From Stenotrophomonas_A sp002429615 (GTDB lineage Bacteria > Pseudomonadota > Gammaproteobacteria > Xanthomonadales > Xanthomonadaceae): 64,000 bases of DNA. Shown one piece after another: positions 15,615-24,477 of this stretch. The stretch lies in the NCBI GenBank assembly GCA_031987425.1, contig DALZZL010000001.1, positions 1 to 64,000 on the forward strand. Reading direction: 5' to 3'. A model generated the notes under the pieces. The model did no database searches. It was not told the origin of the DNA and saw only the letters and a list, made by a program, of their open reading frames with translations. Both the position numbers and the translations under genes were made by a program. How positions within the stretch are numbered: position 1 is the first letter of the stretch; every line of letters starts with the position of its first letter.

Positions 15615-17538
15615 GGGTCTCGGCGCTGTCGTGGGTGGCCAGGGTGAGGTGGAACACCGTGCCTTGGCCCGGCGCGCTGTCCACGGTCAGCGTACCGCCA
15701 TGGGCCTCGGCGGTGCTGCGGCAGATCGCCAGCCCCATGCCCATGCCCTGTGGCTTGGTGGTGTAGAACGGATCGAACAGCCGGGGCAGGTCATCGGCGG
15801 CGATGCCCGGGCCGGTGTCGGCGACGTGGATGGACAGCGTGGCCGCGTCGCCATGGCTGGCCCGCAGCCGGACCTGGCGCAATCCCGGTTGGCCCGCCAG
15901 CGCCTGGCATGCGTTGACCAGCAGGTTGACCAGGATCTGCTCCAGCTGCACGCGGTCGCCATGCAGGGCCGGCAGGTCGTCGGCGACGCTGATCCGCACG
16001 TCCACCTCCTCGCGGGTGAATTCGTGCCGCACCAGTTCCACCGCGTCGGCGAGCAGCGTGCCGGCCTGCAGCGACTGGCGTGGCGCGGGCGCCTTGCTGA
16101 GGAAGTCGCGCACGCGTCTTACGATCTCGCCGGCGCGCCGGCCCTCGGCGATGATGCGTGCGATCGCCGTCTCGACCTCGTGCAGGTCGGGCGTGTCGCG
16201 GCGCAGCCAGCGCATGCCGGCCTCGCCGTTGGTCACCACCGCCATCAGCGGCTGGTTGACCTCGTGGGCAATCGAGGCGGTCAGCTCGCCCAGCGTCGCC
16301 ACCCGCATGGCATGCGCCAGCTCGGCCTGCGCGGCCAGCATGGCGTCCTGCGCCTGCTTGCGTTCGGTGACATCGACCACGAACACCAGCACGCTGCCTT
16401 CGCGATCGCCGGCGGTCGGGAAGGTGATGGTGAACAGCACCGGCACGCGCTGGCCATCGCCGCGCAGCAGGTCGGTCTCGCCCTCGAAGAACGGCTCGCC
16501 GGCGACAAATGCCAGCAGCGAGGGAATGAAGGTGTCGTCCGCCTTGTCGAGCAGTTCGGCCAGCGAGAGCGGCATCTGCCCATCGTCGCGTCCGGCGATT
16601 GCCGCGAAGGCCGGGTTCGCGGTCTCGATGCGCGCCAGCGCACGCGCCTGCGCCGCGAATCCGGGGTGGCCTGCCAGGTAGGCGGACAGCGCCGCCGGAT
16701 CGGTCAGGCCGTGTGCCGTCAGTGCCGCCTGGATCGGCCGCCAGTCCTGCTGCACCACGCCGACGCGCGTGGCGTCGAACATGCGGCGGTAGCGGCGTTC
16801 ACTCTGCACCAGCGCCGCATGCGCGGCCTGGCGCTCGGTGACATCGGTATGCGTCTCCAGCACCTGCAGCACGCGCCCGGCCGCGTCGCGCTGCAGCGCC
16901 CAGCGGCTCTCCAGGGTCAACTCGCGCCCGGCGCGGGTGGTCTGCACGAGCGTGCCCTCCCAGCGGCCTTCGGCCACCAGCACGGCCTCCACCTCGCCAC
17001 GCGGCTGCGCATAGCGGGTCTGCAGCAGCTCGTCGGCGCTGCGTCCGACCGCCTCCTCGGCGCTCCAGCCATAGACTTCGGCCGCGCCGCGGTTCCAGAA
17101 CAGGATCCGGCCGTCGCGGGAGCGGGTGAAGATCATGTCGTGCGACAGGTCCAGCAGCATCGCCTGCGAGCGCAGGGCCTGCACCGAGCGTTGGTTCTCC
17201 AACGCCAGCACCGCGCTGATGGCGATCGCCGCCAGGCTCACCGCGGCGCGGAAGGTCTGCGCGCCCACGTGGCGCATGCCATGGGTGTCGAGATAGGCGA
17301 ACAGGGTCAGTGCGATGCCGCCCACGGCCACGGCGATGATGTCGCCGCGGCGCGTGGTGCGCGCCACCAGCATGACCGCCACGACGTACAGCACCGCCAC
17401 CGCGCCTTCCAGCGTGGTCATCGTATCGACCAGGAAGATCACCAGCACCAGCAGCGCGGCGACCACGCGCAGCACCAGGTGCTGCAGGCGTTCGGCATGG
17501 GCGGCGCGGTCGCGCGCTACGCGGGCACGGTCGGACAT
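15604..17538 (-). CDS. Membrane PAS sensor histidine kinase (FixL-like)
   Basis: 644 residues. Three to four membrane spans at about 20-115 are followed by a PAS/PAC domain (about 125-240), a second more divergent PAS-like region with PAC (about 250-395), a short helix, HisKA with phospho-acceptor His425 (SIAHEVNQPL) and an HATPase_c domain with N box (ILVNLLVNACQAL), DTGPGI and a glycine-rich lid (GMGMGLAICRS). The HEVNQPL H-box is that of FixL/DctB-type kinases. No haem-binding His could be assigned, so the signal is unknown. The ATG at 17538 was chosen because residues upstream lack conserved features. Coupled to the FixJ-like regulator. Confidence 0.9.
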   Translation of the reverse strand: MSDRARVARDRAAHAERLQHLVLRVVAALLVLVIFLVDTMTTLEGAVAVLYVVAVMLVARTTRRGDIIAVAVGGIALTLFAYLDTHGMRHVGAQTFRAAVSLAAIAISAVLALENQRSVQALRSQAMLLDLSHDMIFTRSRDGRILFWNRGAAEVYGWSAEEAVGRSADELLQTRYAQPRGEVEAVLVAEGRWEGTLVQTTRAGRELTLESRWALQRDAAGRVLQVLETHTDVTERQAAHAALVQSERRYRRMFDATRVGVVQQDWRPIQAALTAHGLTDPAALSAYLAGHPGFAAQARALARIETANPAFAAIAGRDDGQMPLSLAELLDKADDTFIPSLLAFVAGEPFFEGETDLLRGDGQRVPVLFTITFPTAGDREGSVLVFVVDVTERKQAQDAMLAAQAELAHAMRVATLGELTASIAHEVNQPLMAVVTNGEAGMRWLRRDTPDLHEVETAIARIIAEGRRAGEIVRRVRDFLSKAPAPRQSLQAGTLLADAVELVRHEFTREEVDVRISVADDLPALHGDRVQLEQILVNLLVNACQALAGQPGLRQVRLRASHGDAATLSIHVADTGPGIAADDLPRLFDPFYTTKPQGMGMGLAICRSTAEAHGGTLTVDSAPGQGTVFHLTLATHDSAETHAR

Positions 17539-17650
17539 ACGGCCTGACTCCGTCTTCACAGGGTGGGGGATGGCGCAAGGGGACGGCCCGTCGATCATAG
17601 GCGTGGACCGGCCCCCGCGCTGGTAACGGTGTGCGCTTCGGTCGCCCCAA

Positions 17651-17677
17651 ACCAAGGTATGAGCCCGCGAAACGATC
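17651..17677 (+). promoter_or_regulatory. Upstream element shared with the haloperoxidase promoter region
   Basis: Starts ACCAAGGTATGAG, ends 91 bp before dps, and matches 21 of 27 positions of the element upstream of the hydrolase gene (14474-14448, minus strand). Similarity continues weakly a further 20 bases (CGAT-x-TT). The ACC-N2-GGT core is itself a small dyad. Candidate site for the FixJ-like regulator or a shared alternative sigma factor. Confidence 0.45.
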
Positions 17678-17768
17678 CGCCGATGTTGCCGGACGCTCCA
17701 TCTGGTTACGTTGGCTGCCATGCCGGGCACCGCACCGGCACCCCTTCCTCCAACGCAGGAGTTTCGCC

Positions 17769-18287
17769 ATGAACCCGCAATCCGCCGCTTCGCGCCGCGC
17801 CGCCGCCCTGCATGTCCGCAACGACCTTGGCGAGGATGCCGCCCGCGACATCGCCGGCGCGCTCACCGGCGTGCTGGCCGACATGTTCGCGCTCTACCTG
17901 AAGACCAAGAACTTCCATTGGCATCTGTCCGGGCCGCATTTCCGCGACTACCACCTGATGCTGGACGAGCAGGGTGACCAGATCTTCGCCACCACCGATG
18001 TGCTGGCCGAGCGCGCGCGCAAGGTCGGCGGCACCACCTTGCGCTCGATCGGCCATATCCAGCGCCTGCAGCGCCTGGCCGACAACGACGCCGAGTACGT
18101 CACCCCCGAGGACATGCTGGCGGAGCTGGCCGACGACAACCGCCGCCTTTCCGCGTTCCTGCGCGAGGCGCATGGCGTCTGCGACAGCTATGGCGATGTC
18201 GCCTCGACCAGCCTGATCGAGGTCTGGATCGACGAGGCCGAACGCCGTGCCTGGTTCCTGTTCGAAAGCACCCGCCGCCCGGCCTGA
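17769..18287 (+). CDS. dps: Dps-family DNA-protection ferritin
   Basis: 172 residues. The ferroxidase site of Dps is visible: NFHWHLSGPHFRDYHLMLDEQGDQI supplies the His, Asp and Glu ligands. It would form a cytosolic dodecamer that oxidises and stores iron and shields DNA during peroxide stress. ATG 17769 is preceded by GCAGGAG. The N-terminal tail is Ser/Arg/Ala-rich, which in some Dps proteins aids DNA binding. An orphan kinase gene starts 34 bp downstream and is probably co-transcribed. The upstream element at 17651-17677 suggests control shared with the haloperoxidase gene. Confidence 0.92.
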   Translation: MNPQSAASRRAAALHVRNDLGEDAARDIAGALTGVLADMFALYLKTKNFHWHLSGPHFRDYHLMLDEQGDQIFATTDVLAERARKVGGTTLRSIGHIQRLQRLADNDAEYVTPEDMLAELADDNRRLSAFLREAHGVCDSYGDVASTSLIEVWIDEAERRAWFLFESTRRPA

Positions 18288-18321
18288 GCCGGCCCCCACC
18301 GCATCGGGCCAGGAGACAGGG

Positions 18322-19083
18322 ATGAATGCCGAGCCTTTGATCGAGACGCCGCCCGTCGTGCCGTTACCCGGTGCGATGCCCGCCGACCTCCGTGTCGGCG
18401 AGGCGGAGGCCTCCTGGATCGCGCTGGTCGCGCACGATCTGAACAATCTGCTGCAGGCCGCTTCGGCGGCCGTGTCGCTGGCGCGGGCGGGCGGGGAACT
18501 GCGCCTGCTCGACGTGGCCGAGTCGGCGTTGCGGCGTGGCGCCAGCATGGCCCGCGCCCTGGTCAGCGGTGGCCCGGCCGAGCCGAGCGCGCTGTTCGAC
18601 CCGGCCGAACTGGCGCTGTCGATGCGCTCCCTGCTGGCCCAGGCCGCCGCGCCACGCGTGAGCGTGCATATCGAGGCGCGACCCGGCGCCGGCCAGGTGC
18701 GCGGTGATCGCCAGGCCTTGGAGCGCGCACTGCTCAACCTGGTGGTCAATGCACGCGAAGCCTGTGCCGAAGGCGGCCAGATCCGCATCCGCAGCGGACT
18801 GCGCAGCGTGCGCCCCAGTCCCTGTTCCGGCGCGCGCCGGCCGGGGCGCTATCTCACCCTTGAAGTGGCCGACAACGGTACCGGCATCACCCCGGCGTTG
18901 TGCGCGCGTCTGTTCGAACCGCGCGTCACCACCCGCGCCGATCGCGGTGGGCATGGCCTTGGGTTGGCCCAGGTGCGCGGCGCCGTGCAGCAGGCAGGAG
19001 GCTTCGTCGAAGTCGTCTCCACGCCGGGCGCGGGGGCGCGCTTCGTTCTTGCATTGCCCTGCGCCGACGACGCCGCCGGCTGA
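18322..19083 (+). CDS. Orphan histidine-kinase-like ATPase without sensor domain
   Basis: 253 residues. After about 30 unstructured residues comes an H-box-like LVAHDLNNLLQAASAA, a short dimerisation helix pair, then HATPase_c with LLNLVVNAREAC (N box), VADNGTGI (G1) and GLGLAQVRGAV (G2). No membrane span, PAS, GAF or receiver domain is present. His in AHDLNN is the predicted phospho-acceptor. It is similar to the kinase cores of PAS-hybrid sensors. It sits between dps and the bicupin gene (34 and 42 bp gaps); the two receivers at 14-15 kb are possible partners (inference). Confidence 0.82.
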   Translation: MNAEPLIETPPVVPLPGAMPADLRVGEAEASWIALVAHDLNNLLQAASAAVSLARAGGELRLLDVAESALRRGASMARALVSGGPAEPSALFDPAELALSMRSLLAQAAAPRVSVHIEARPGAGQVRGDRQALERALLNLVVNAREACAEGGQIRIRSGLRSVRPSPCSGARRPGRYLTLEVADNGTGITPALCARLFEPRVTTRADRGGHGLGLAQVRGAVQQAGGFVEVVSTPGAGARFVLALPCADDAAG

Positions 19084-19125
19084 GCCGAGCGGCCGTTCGC
19101 GCCGCCTATTCTCCAGGAGATTGCC

Positions 19126-20151
19126 ATGACCACTTCCCGCCACGTTCGTTCACTGCTGCAGGGCGATCTCGTCCACGACAGCGCCTTGGGATCGGTGCGG
19201 CGCCTGACCGCCGACGAGTTCCCGCTGCTGCAGCGTCTGTCCATCAAGCGCCTGTGCCTGCAGCCAGGGGCACTGCGCGAGCCGCACTGGCACGCCAACG
19301 CCAGCGAGCTGGGCTATGTGATCGCCGGCCAGCTGCTGCTGACCGTCGTCGACAACGCCGACGGCGTCAGCCGCTTCCGCGTCGGGCCGGGCCAGATGTT
19401 CCATATCGACAGCGGCGCGCTGCATGCGATCGAGAACATCGGCGAGGACGAGGCCGAGCTGATCATCGCCTTCAGCCATGAGCGGCCGGAGGACTTCTCC
19501 CTGCGCGGGGCCTTCGCCGCGATGAGCGACGGCGTGCTGGGCAATACCTATGACCTGCCGGCGCAGGCCTTCGCCGAGCGCCAGCGCGACACCGGTACGG
19601 CCTACCTGCTGCGCCGGCCTGGCCCGGCCCAGGTACCTGCCGATGCCGGGCGCAAGGATCCGCATCGCTTCGACATCGAGGCGCAGTCGCCGCCGGTCGA
19701 TTTCCCCTATGGGCAGGCCCGGGTGTCGCGCACCCAGTTCTGGCCAGCGCTGAAGCATCTGTCGATGTACTCGTTGCAGATTCCCGATACCGGCATGCGC
19801 GAGCCGCACTGGCATCCGGATACCGCCGAGATGGGTTACGTGCATCGTGGGCGCGCGCGGATGACGATCCTCGATCCCGACGGTTCCACCGACACATACA
19901 CGTTGGAGGCGGGCGATGTGTATTTCATCCCGCGCGCCTATCCGCACCAGATCGAGGTGCTCGGCGAGGACATCCACTTCCTGGTGTTCTTCGACCAGCC
20001 GACCCCGGGCGACATCGGCTATCGCCTGGCGGGGTCCGCGTTCGATCCGCCGGTGCTGGCGGCCACGCTTGGCGTGGCGGCAGGGCAGGCGCCGGCGCTG
20101 CCGTTCACCGCCGCCGATCCGCTGATCGTGGCCAAACGCAATCCGGTGTGA
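19126..20151 (+). CDS. Bicupin, oxalate decarboxylase-like
   Basis: 341 residues containing two cupin domains. Domain 1 has EPHWHANASELGYVIAGQ and domain 2 has EPHWHPDTAEMGYVHRGR; both keep the H-x-H-x(5)-E metal site and a later His (ALHAIEN; YPHQIEV), so two Mn sites are expected. The size and duplicated HWH motif match oxalate decarboxylases (OxdC/OxdD), although a conserved lid Glu could not be verified, so oxidase or other activity is possible. No signal peptide. CAGGAGA precedes the ATG. Third gene in the dps-kinase run; acid or oxidative stress defence would fit. Confidence 0.8.
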   Translation: MTTSRHVRSLLQGDLVHDSALGSVRRLTADEFPLLQRLSIKRLCLQPGALREPHWHANASELGYVIAGQLLLTVVDNADGVSRFRVGPGQMFHIDSGALHAIENIGEDEAELIIAFSHERPEDFSLRGAFAAMSDGVLGNTYDLPAQAFAERQRDTGTAYLLRRPGPAQVPADAGRKDPHRFDIEAQSPPVDFPYGQARVSRTQFWPALKHLSMYSLQIPDTGMREPHWHPDTAEMGYVHRGRARMTILDPDGSTDTYTLEAGDVYFIPRAYPHQIEVLGEDIHFLVFFDQPTPGDIGYRLAGSAFDPPVLAATLGVAAGQAPALPFTAADPLIVAKRNPV

Positions 20152-20414
20152 GGGGCGGCCACTGCCCGCAGGTGGCATCCCGCCGGTCGCAGCGCTGGCA
20201 AGCGGGGGCTATTGCCAGCGTCGCTTGCCTGACCTAACGTTGCCGACAGGGCTGCGGCGGCCGGGGGAAAACGACCGCGCGGCGGTTTCAGCGCACGTGC
20301 GTCACCGTGCACGCCGAATCATCCGCATGCACGCCGGTTGAGCAAAGGAACGATGCTGCGGCTCGCCTGCCTGGCAGGGGAGCGCCCTCCAGACTGCCCC
20401 GACGGGGTGACATC

Positions 20415-22607
20415 ATGGCGGCAAAGGAACTGCGGATTCGACGTATCGCGTGGCTGCTGCTCCTGTGGACGGCACCGTTCGCGCTGCTGCTTGTATGGCT
20501 GGTGTGGTGGGCAGGCCCGCGCTCGGCGAGCGAGACGGTGCAGCAGGTGATCTCTCCCAGCATCGACATCTCGCCGCAGCCCGGCGACGACATGGCCGCG
20601 ACCGCGCCGGATCCCGTGGACGCTATCGCGGGAGATCCCTCGCCGCCTGACGATGCCGCGCCGCCGCCATCCCCGACCAGCGTCGGCGGTCCCGACGATC
20701 CATTTCCCGTCAGCGCGGTCTACGAACCCACCGTCGCGCCGGAGCCGGTGTTGGTGCTGGCGGCCTATGAACCTCCGCGGGCACCATCGACCTGGTCCGA
20801 GCCGCCGCCGCGCGATACCGACGCCACGGTATACAACGCGCTGCTGGCGCCGCAGGCGCCGGGCAATCCCGCGTTGCCGGGCATGCCGGTGCTGCGTGCG
20901 GGCAAGCCCACCACGCTGCGCTTCGACATGGGCCCGCCGCGCGCCGGCTCGGTACTGTCGGCCGAGAGCGCGATGCCCAATGCGAAAGTGCTCATGGCCA
21001 ACGAAGATGTCCCGCTGGATATCGTGTTGACCTGCGACTTCTGCGCGCCCGGCCTGGAGAGGCTGCGGCATACGGTATATCGCACCGGCGCGCGGCGCGC
21101 CGACGAAGTCGCCTTCACCTTCACGCCCAGCCCCAAGGCGGCGGGCGGCCGTGGCCGGCTGGAAATCGGCATCATCGATGGACACGGCGGGCGCGAGTAC
21201 GACCGGCTGGTGATCAAGGTGGCCGTCGTTGGCGGCGATGCGAGCGTTTCGATGCCACCTGCCGCCATCGCGCCTTCGGTGGCGCTGGGGCCTGCGAGCG
21301 TGCAGCGCGAAGGTCGCGCGCCGCCGTCGCTCGATGCCATGCCGGCCTCGGATGTCACCCTGCATGCGCAATGGGAGCCGGACCACCGCAAGTTGGTACT
21401 CAGCGTGCGCCCGCACGGCGAGGAGATGCGCGATTTGCTGCCAGCGGCGTTGGACGAAAACGACCAGCCGCGGCATTTCGAAGTGAAGGTGCCCAAGGAG
21501 CTGATTCAACAGCTCGCCGCCGAGGATTTCGGGGTGATGTTCGCGTTGAACAAGGATGGCTGGTTAGCCAAGCGCCTGCGCGCACAGGGGATGAGTGACG
21601 GCCTGGACACCTCGGCATCCACCACGCTGCAGCTGACGCCCGACGACCGCGAGGAAGTCAACCGGATCATTGCCAATGCGGGATACCAACTCTATCGCCA
21701 GCTGTTCGGCAAGGGCGGGAAAGCGCTGTTGCAACTGAGCGAACAACTCGAAAAGGCCGCGCTGGACCGGCAGGGCCGCCCGCCACTGCGGCTGACCGTG
21801 GTCGTCACCGAAGGCGCATTGCCCTGGCAGTACCTCTATCCGAAGCCAATAAAGAAAGGCGAGCCCATCGACGGCAACGACTTCTGGGGCATGCGTTACA
21901 GCCTCAGCGTGATCCGCGAGGACACGGGGGCACTCGAAGGCCTTTCCCCGCCCGAATCGGAGGGGCCGGGCCGTCTCGTCATGGCGCGCTTCGAGAACGA
22001 GCAGGCCGGTGACAACGCGACATTGACCGAGCTGGCCGAACTGCAGCGCGACATGATCCTCGGCCTGCCCATGGAGAAAGCCTCGTTTTCGGAATTCCTC
22101 GAAGCCGATGGGTTCATGGGAGAGCTGAGTACGCGCCGCCAGCAGCTCACCGCGCTCGTCTTCTATCTACATGGTGATTCCTCGCAGACCGATCGCGCGC
22201 CCTACCTGAGCTTCGGCAACGGCGACCAGATCAGCTCGGTGCAGTTGGAGCAGCTCTGGAACTCGGAGGCATTGGACGCCCAGCAGGACGTGCGCTACTG
22301 GCCTCGCGGCCCGCTGGTCTTCCTCAATGCCTGCGAGACCGGGCCGTCGAGGCAGATGCCGCATCTGGCGCTGGATACGGCGATGTTCCAGTTGGGCGCG
22401 CGCGGGGTGGTGGTCACCGAGTCCCCGGTATGGGCTCACCTGGGGCACGAGATGGCCATCCGCCTGATTCCACGGCTGGCCCGTGGCCAGACCGTGCCCG
22501 AGGCGCTGACCGCAACGCGCCGCGAGTTGTACGCAGAACGTGGCAATGCCCTGGGGCTGCTCTACGCCTATTACGGTGATCCTGCAGCCACGCTCGTCTA
22601 CCCCTGA
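20415..22607 (+). CDS. Membrane-anchored CHAT-domain protease
   Basis: 730 residues. A positively charged N-terminus (KELRIRR) and one membrane span (about 11-32) predict an N-in, C-out anchor. A Pro/Asp-rich linker (about 50-130) follows, then a beta-rich region (about 155-275) that may be Ig-like, a middle region of no known family (about 310-500), and a C-terminal CHAT (caspase HetF-associated with TPRs) domain. Its dyad is His586 (FYLHGDSS) and Cys640 (FLNACETG), both intact, and a GARGVVVTESPVW segment and terminal AYYGDPAATLVYP are typical. Activity would be proteolytic, facing the periplasm if the topology is right. The ATG 20415 is preferred over GTG 20307 because it puts the span at the N-terminus. 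The amidohydrolase starts 19 bp downstream. Confidence 0.85.
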   Translation: MAAKELRIRRIAWLLLLWTAPFALLLVWLVWWAGPRSASETVQQVISPSIDISPQPGDDMAATAPDPVDAIAGDPSPPDDAAPPPSPTSVGGPDDPFPVSAVYEPTVAPEPVLVLAAYEPPRAPSTWSEPPPRDTDATVYNALLAPQAPGNPALPGMPVLRAGKPTTLRFDMGPPRAGSVLSAESAMPNAKVLMANEDVPLDIVLTCDFCAPGLERLRHTVYRTGARRADEVAFTFTPSPKAAGGRGRLEIGIIDGHGGREYDRLVIKVAVVGGDASVSMPPAAIAPSVALGPASVQREGRAPPSLDAMPASDVTLHAQWEPDHRKLVLSVRPHGEEMRDLLPAALDENDQPRHFEVKVPKELIQQLAAEDFGVMFALNKDGWLAKRLRAQGMSDGLDTSASTTLQLTPDDREEVNRIIANAGYQLYRQLFGKGGKALLQLSEQLEKAALDRQGRPPLRLTVVVTEGALPWQYLYPKPIKKGEPIDGNDFWGMRYSLSVIREDTGALEGLSPPESEGPGRLVMARFENEQAGDNATLTELAELQRDMILGLPMEKASFSEFLEADGFMGELSTRRQQLTALVFYLHGDSSQTDRAPYLSFGNGDQISSVQLEQLWNSEALDAQQDVRYWPRGPLVFLNACETGPSRQMPHLALDTAMFQLGARGVVVTESPVWAHLGHEMAIRLIPRLARGQTVPEALTATRRELYAERGNALGLLYAYYGDPAATLVYP

Positions 22608-22626
22608 TCGGACAAGGAGAAGTGCG

Positions 22627-24333
22627 ATGACGGAATTCGATCTCTCGATCCATGATCCGCTGCGTCGACGCGTGCTGGCGGCGCTGGCCGGTGGCTGTGC
22701 GGCGTCCTTCACCGGGCCGCTGTGGGCCAAGGCGCTCTGCAATGACGACCCAGTGATCTCCAATCTGGGCAGTCCGCTGACCATCGACACCCACGCGCAT
22801 TTCTTCAACGGCCGCGACCTGCAGGTGCGCGAGTTCCTCTCCCAGACCACCGTGGGCCCCGACTCGGAGCTGTACTCGCTGGTCAACGCGGTGAGCGGGC
22901 TGCTGCAGGCATTGGCGTGGTCGCGTGCGCCGGATGCGGCCAGCGAGCGCCAGGCCATTGCGCGCTACGCCCAAGGGATGCAGCACTGCGAACCGGGCGA
23001 AGGCGTGCGGCGCCTGGCCGCCGGTGCATTCCAGGAAGGCTATGCGATTGGACGCGATGAATTGCAGCAGGCGTCGGCGCGCCTAGGGGCCAATCCCGGG
23101 GGCAGTCTCGTACTGGGCGCCGCAGATGCGCAGGGCGAGCTCGGCGAGGCGATCAACACGCTGCCGCAGAACTTCGAGGATTTCGAGGCACAGCGCAGCG
23201 ATGGCGCCTTGGTGTTGGGCAGCCATCCCACTGTGGCCGGCTACCTGCGTTTCATCCTGCATCACTTCAACTACCGGCACGTCAACGCGATCGATTACCT
23301 GACCACCTACTCGCGCGACTCCCCGCGCAAGATCGACCTGGTCGTGTCCAGCATGGTCGATTACGACGGATGGCTGACCAAGGGACGTCCCACGCCCACC
23401 TCGCTGCCCGACCAGGTCGCCCTGATGTCGGAGATATCGGTGTTACTCGGTGGGCGCGTGCATGGCTTCGTGCCGTTCTGCCCGCTGCGCGAGATCATGA
23501 CGATGGGTCAGGATGGCGAAGGCGATTCGATGCGGCTGGTGCGGCAGGCCGTCACCGACGGCGGCTGCATCGGCGTCAAGCTGTACCCGCCGATGGGCTT
23601 TGCCGCCTATGGGAACGCGGGCCGCGACGTATGGCGCAAGAAGAAGACCTTGCCGCCCGTCGCGGCGCAGCCGGATTTCGGCAAGCAGCTGGATGCGGCC
23701 ATGGCGCGGCTATATACGTGGTGCCTGGCGCAGGACGTGCCGATCATGGCCCACACCAATCATTCCAACGGGCCTTATGAGGACTTCAGGAAGCTGGCGG
23801 GCAGCGCCGGCTGGGAGGCGGCGCTGCACCAGTTCCCCGGGCTGAGCGTGAGCTTCGGCCATTTCGGCGATACCGATCTGGAGGATCACAGTGCGAAGAG
23901 GACCCGCGACTTCCTGGCGCTGATGCGCGGCGAAGGCGAGGGCGCGCGCGCATTTTCCGACAGCGGCTTCTTCGCCGGCACGTTGATCCACCCGAAGACC
24001 ATGCAGCAGGTGTTGCACACGCTGTATGACGCCCCCAACGGGCTGATGGGCGAACGCCTGATGTATGGCTCGGATTGGACCATGATCCTCAAGGAGAAGA
24101 ACGTGGACCGTTATCTGGCCGACTTCATCAAGGTCATCGGCGCCGTCGGCCAGCAGGCCCCGCAGCTGCGTCCACGCGGGATGAACCTGGCGGATGCCTT
24201 CTTCGGTGCCAACGCCACCGAGTTTCTCGGCCTGCGCAAGGGCCGTGGCAATCGCAGGCGGCTGGAGGCGTTCTATGGCCGTCACCAGGTCGCGACCCCG
24301 GATTGGATGCGCAAGGTCGACGGCCTGGCCTGA
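22627..24333 (+). CDS. Tat-type exported amidohydrolase-superfamily metalloenzyme
   Basis: 568 residues. The N-terminus holds a twin-arginine-like signal (PLRRRVLAALAGG, then a hydrophobic stretch ending near LWAKA). The TIM-barrel metal site of amidohydrolases is visible: His56 and His58 (IDTHAHFF), a Lys in CIGVKLYPPMGF, His in IMAHTNHSNG, His in VSFGHFGD and Asp in LMYGSDWTM. This resembles the Amidohydro_2 (TIM-barrel hydrolase/decarboxylase) group, but the protein is longer, with an insertion at about 70-200. The substrate is unknown. It follows the CHAT protease by 19 bp with its own AAGGAGA site, so the two form a dedicated operon, and both would act outside the cytoplasm. Confidence 0.8.
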   Translation: MTEFDLSIHDPLRRRVLAALAGGCAASFTGPLWAKALCNDDPVISNLGSPLTIDTHAHFFNGRDLQVREFLSQTTVGPDSELYSLVNAVSGLLQALAWSRAPDAASERQAIARYAQGMQHCEPGEGVRRLAAGAFQEGYAIGRDELQQASARLGANPGGSLVLGAADAQGELGEAINTLPQNFEDFEAQRSDGALVLGSHPTVAGYLRFILHHFNYRHVNAIDYLTTYSRDSPRKIDLVVSSMVDYDGWLTKGRPTPTSLPDQVALMSEISVLLGGRVHGFVPFCPLREIMTMGQDGEGDSMRLVRQAVTDGGCIGVKLYPPMGFAAYGNAGRDVWRKKKTLPPVAAQPDFGKQLDAAMARLYTWCLAQDVPIMAHTNHSNGPYEDFRKLAGSAGWEAALHQFPGLSVSFGHFGDTDLEDHSAKRTRDFLALMRGEGEGARAFSDSGFFAGTLIHPKTMQQVLHTLYDAPNGLMGERLMYGSDWTMILKEKNVDRYLADFIKVIGAVGQQAPQLRPRGMNLADAFFGANATEFLGLRKGRGNRRRLEAFYGRHQVATPDWMRKVDGLA

Positions 24334-24445
24334 GCGCTCGGGGCGGGGAGGTTCATCGGCGGCAGCGGCGTCCCGTCCCGACATGCGGCGGGTTCGTCGC
24401 ACGCCGCTTGCGAGGTGCCGGCGCGCCGGCGAGCCTGTTCCCACA

Positions 24446-24464
24446 GGGCACGATCGGCGTGCCC
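24446..24464. other. Hairpin GGGCACG/CGTGCCC just upstream of a small gene
   Basis: GGGCACG (24446-24452) and CGTGCCC (24458-24464) form a perfect 7-bp stem with a 5-nt loop, 13 bp before the ATG at 24478 and abutting its ribosome site. It could end the upstream transcript or modulate translation of the small membrane protein. Confidence 0.35.
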
Positions 24465-24477
24465 GAAGGAGCCAGGG

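Noticed and set aside
15256..17547. 763-codon plus-strand frame over the histidine kinase and regulator
   Set aside because: The minus-strand kinase and regulator show all expected motifs; the plus frame is a compositional artefact.
20307..20414. GTG-initiated extension of the CHAT protein
   Set aside because: It would place 36 unrelated residues before the membrane span. The ATG at 20415 gives a normal positive-inside N-terminal anchor.
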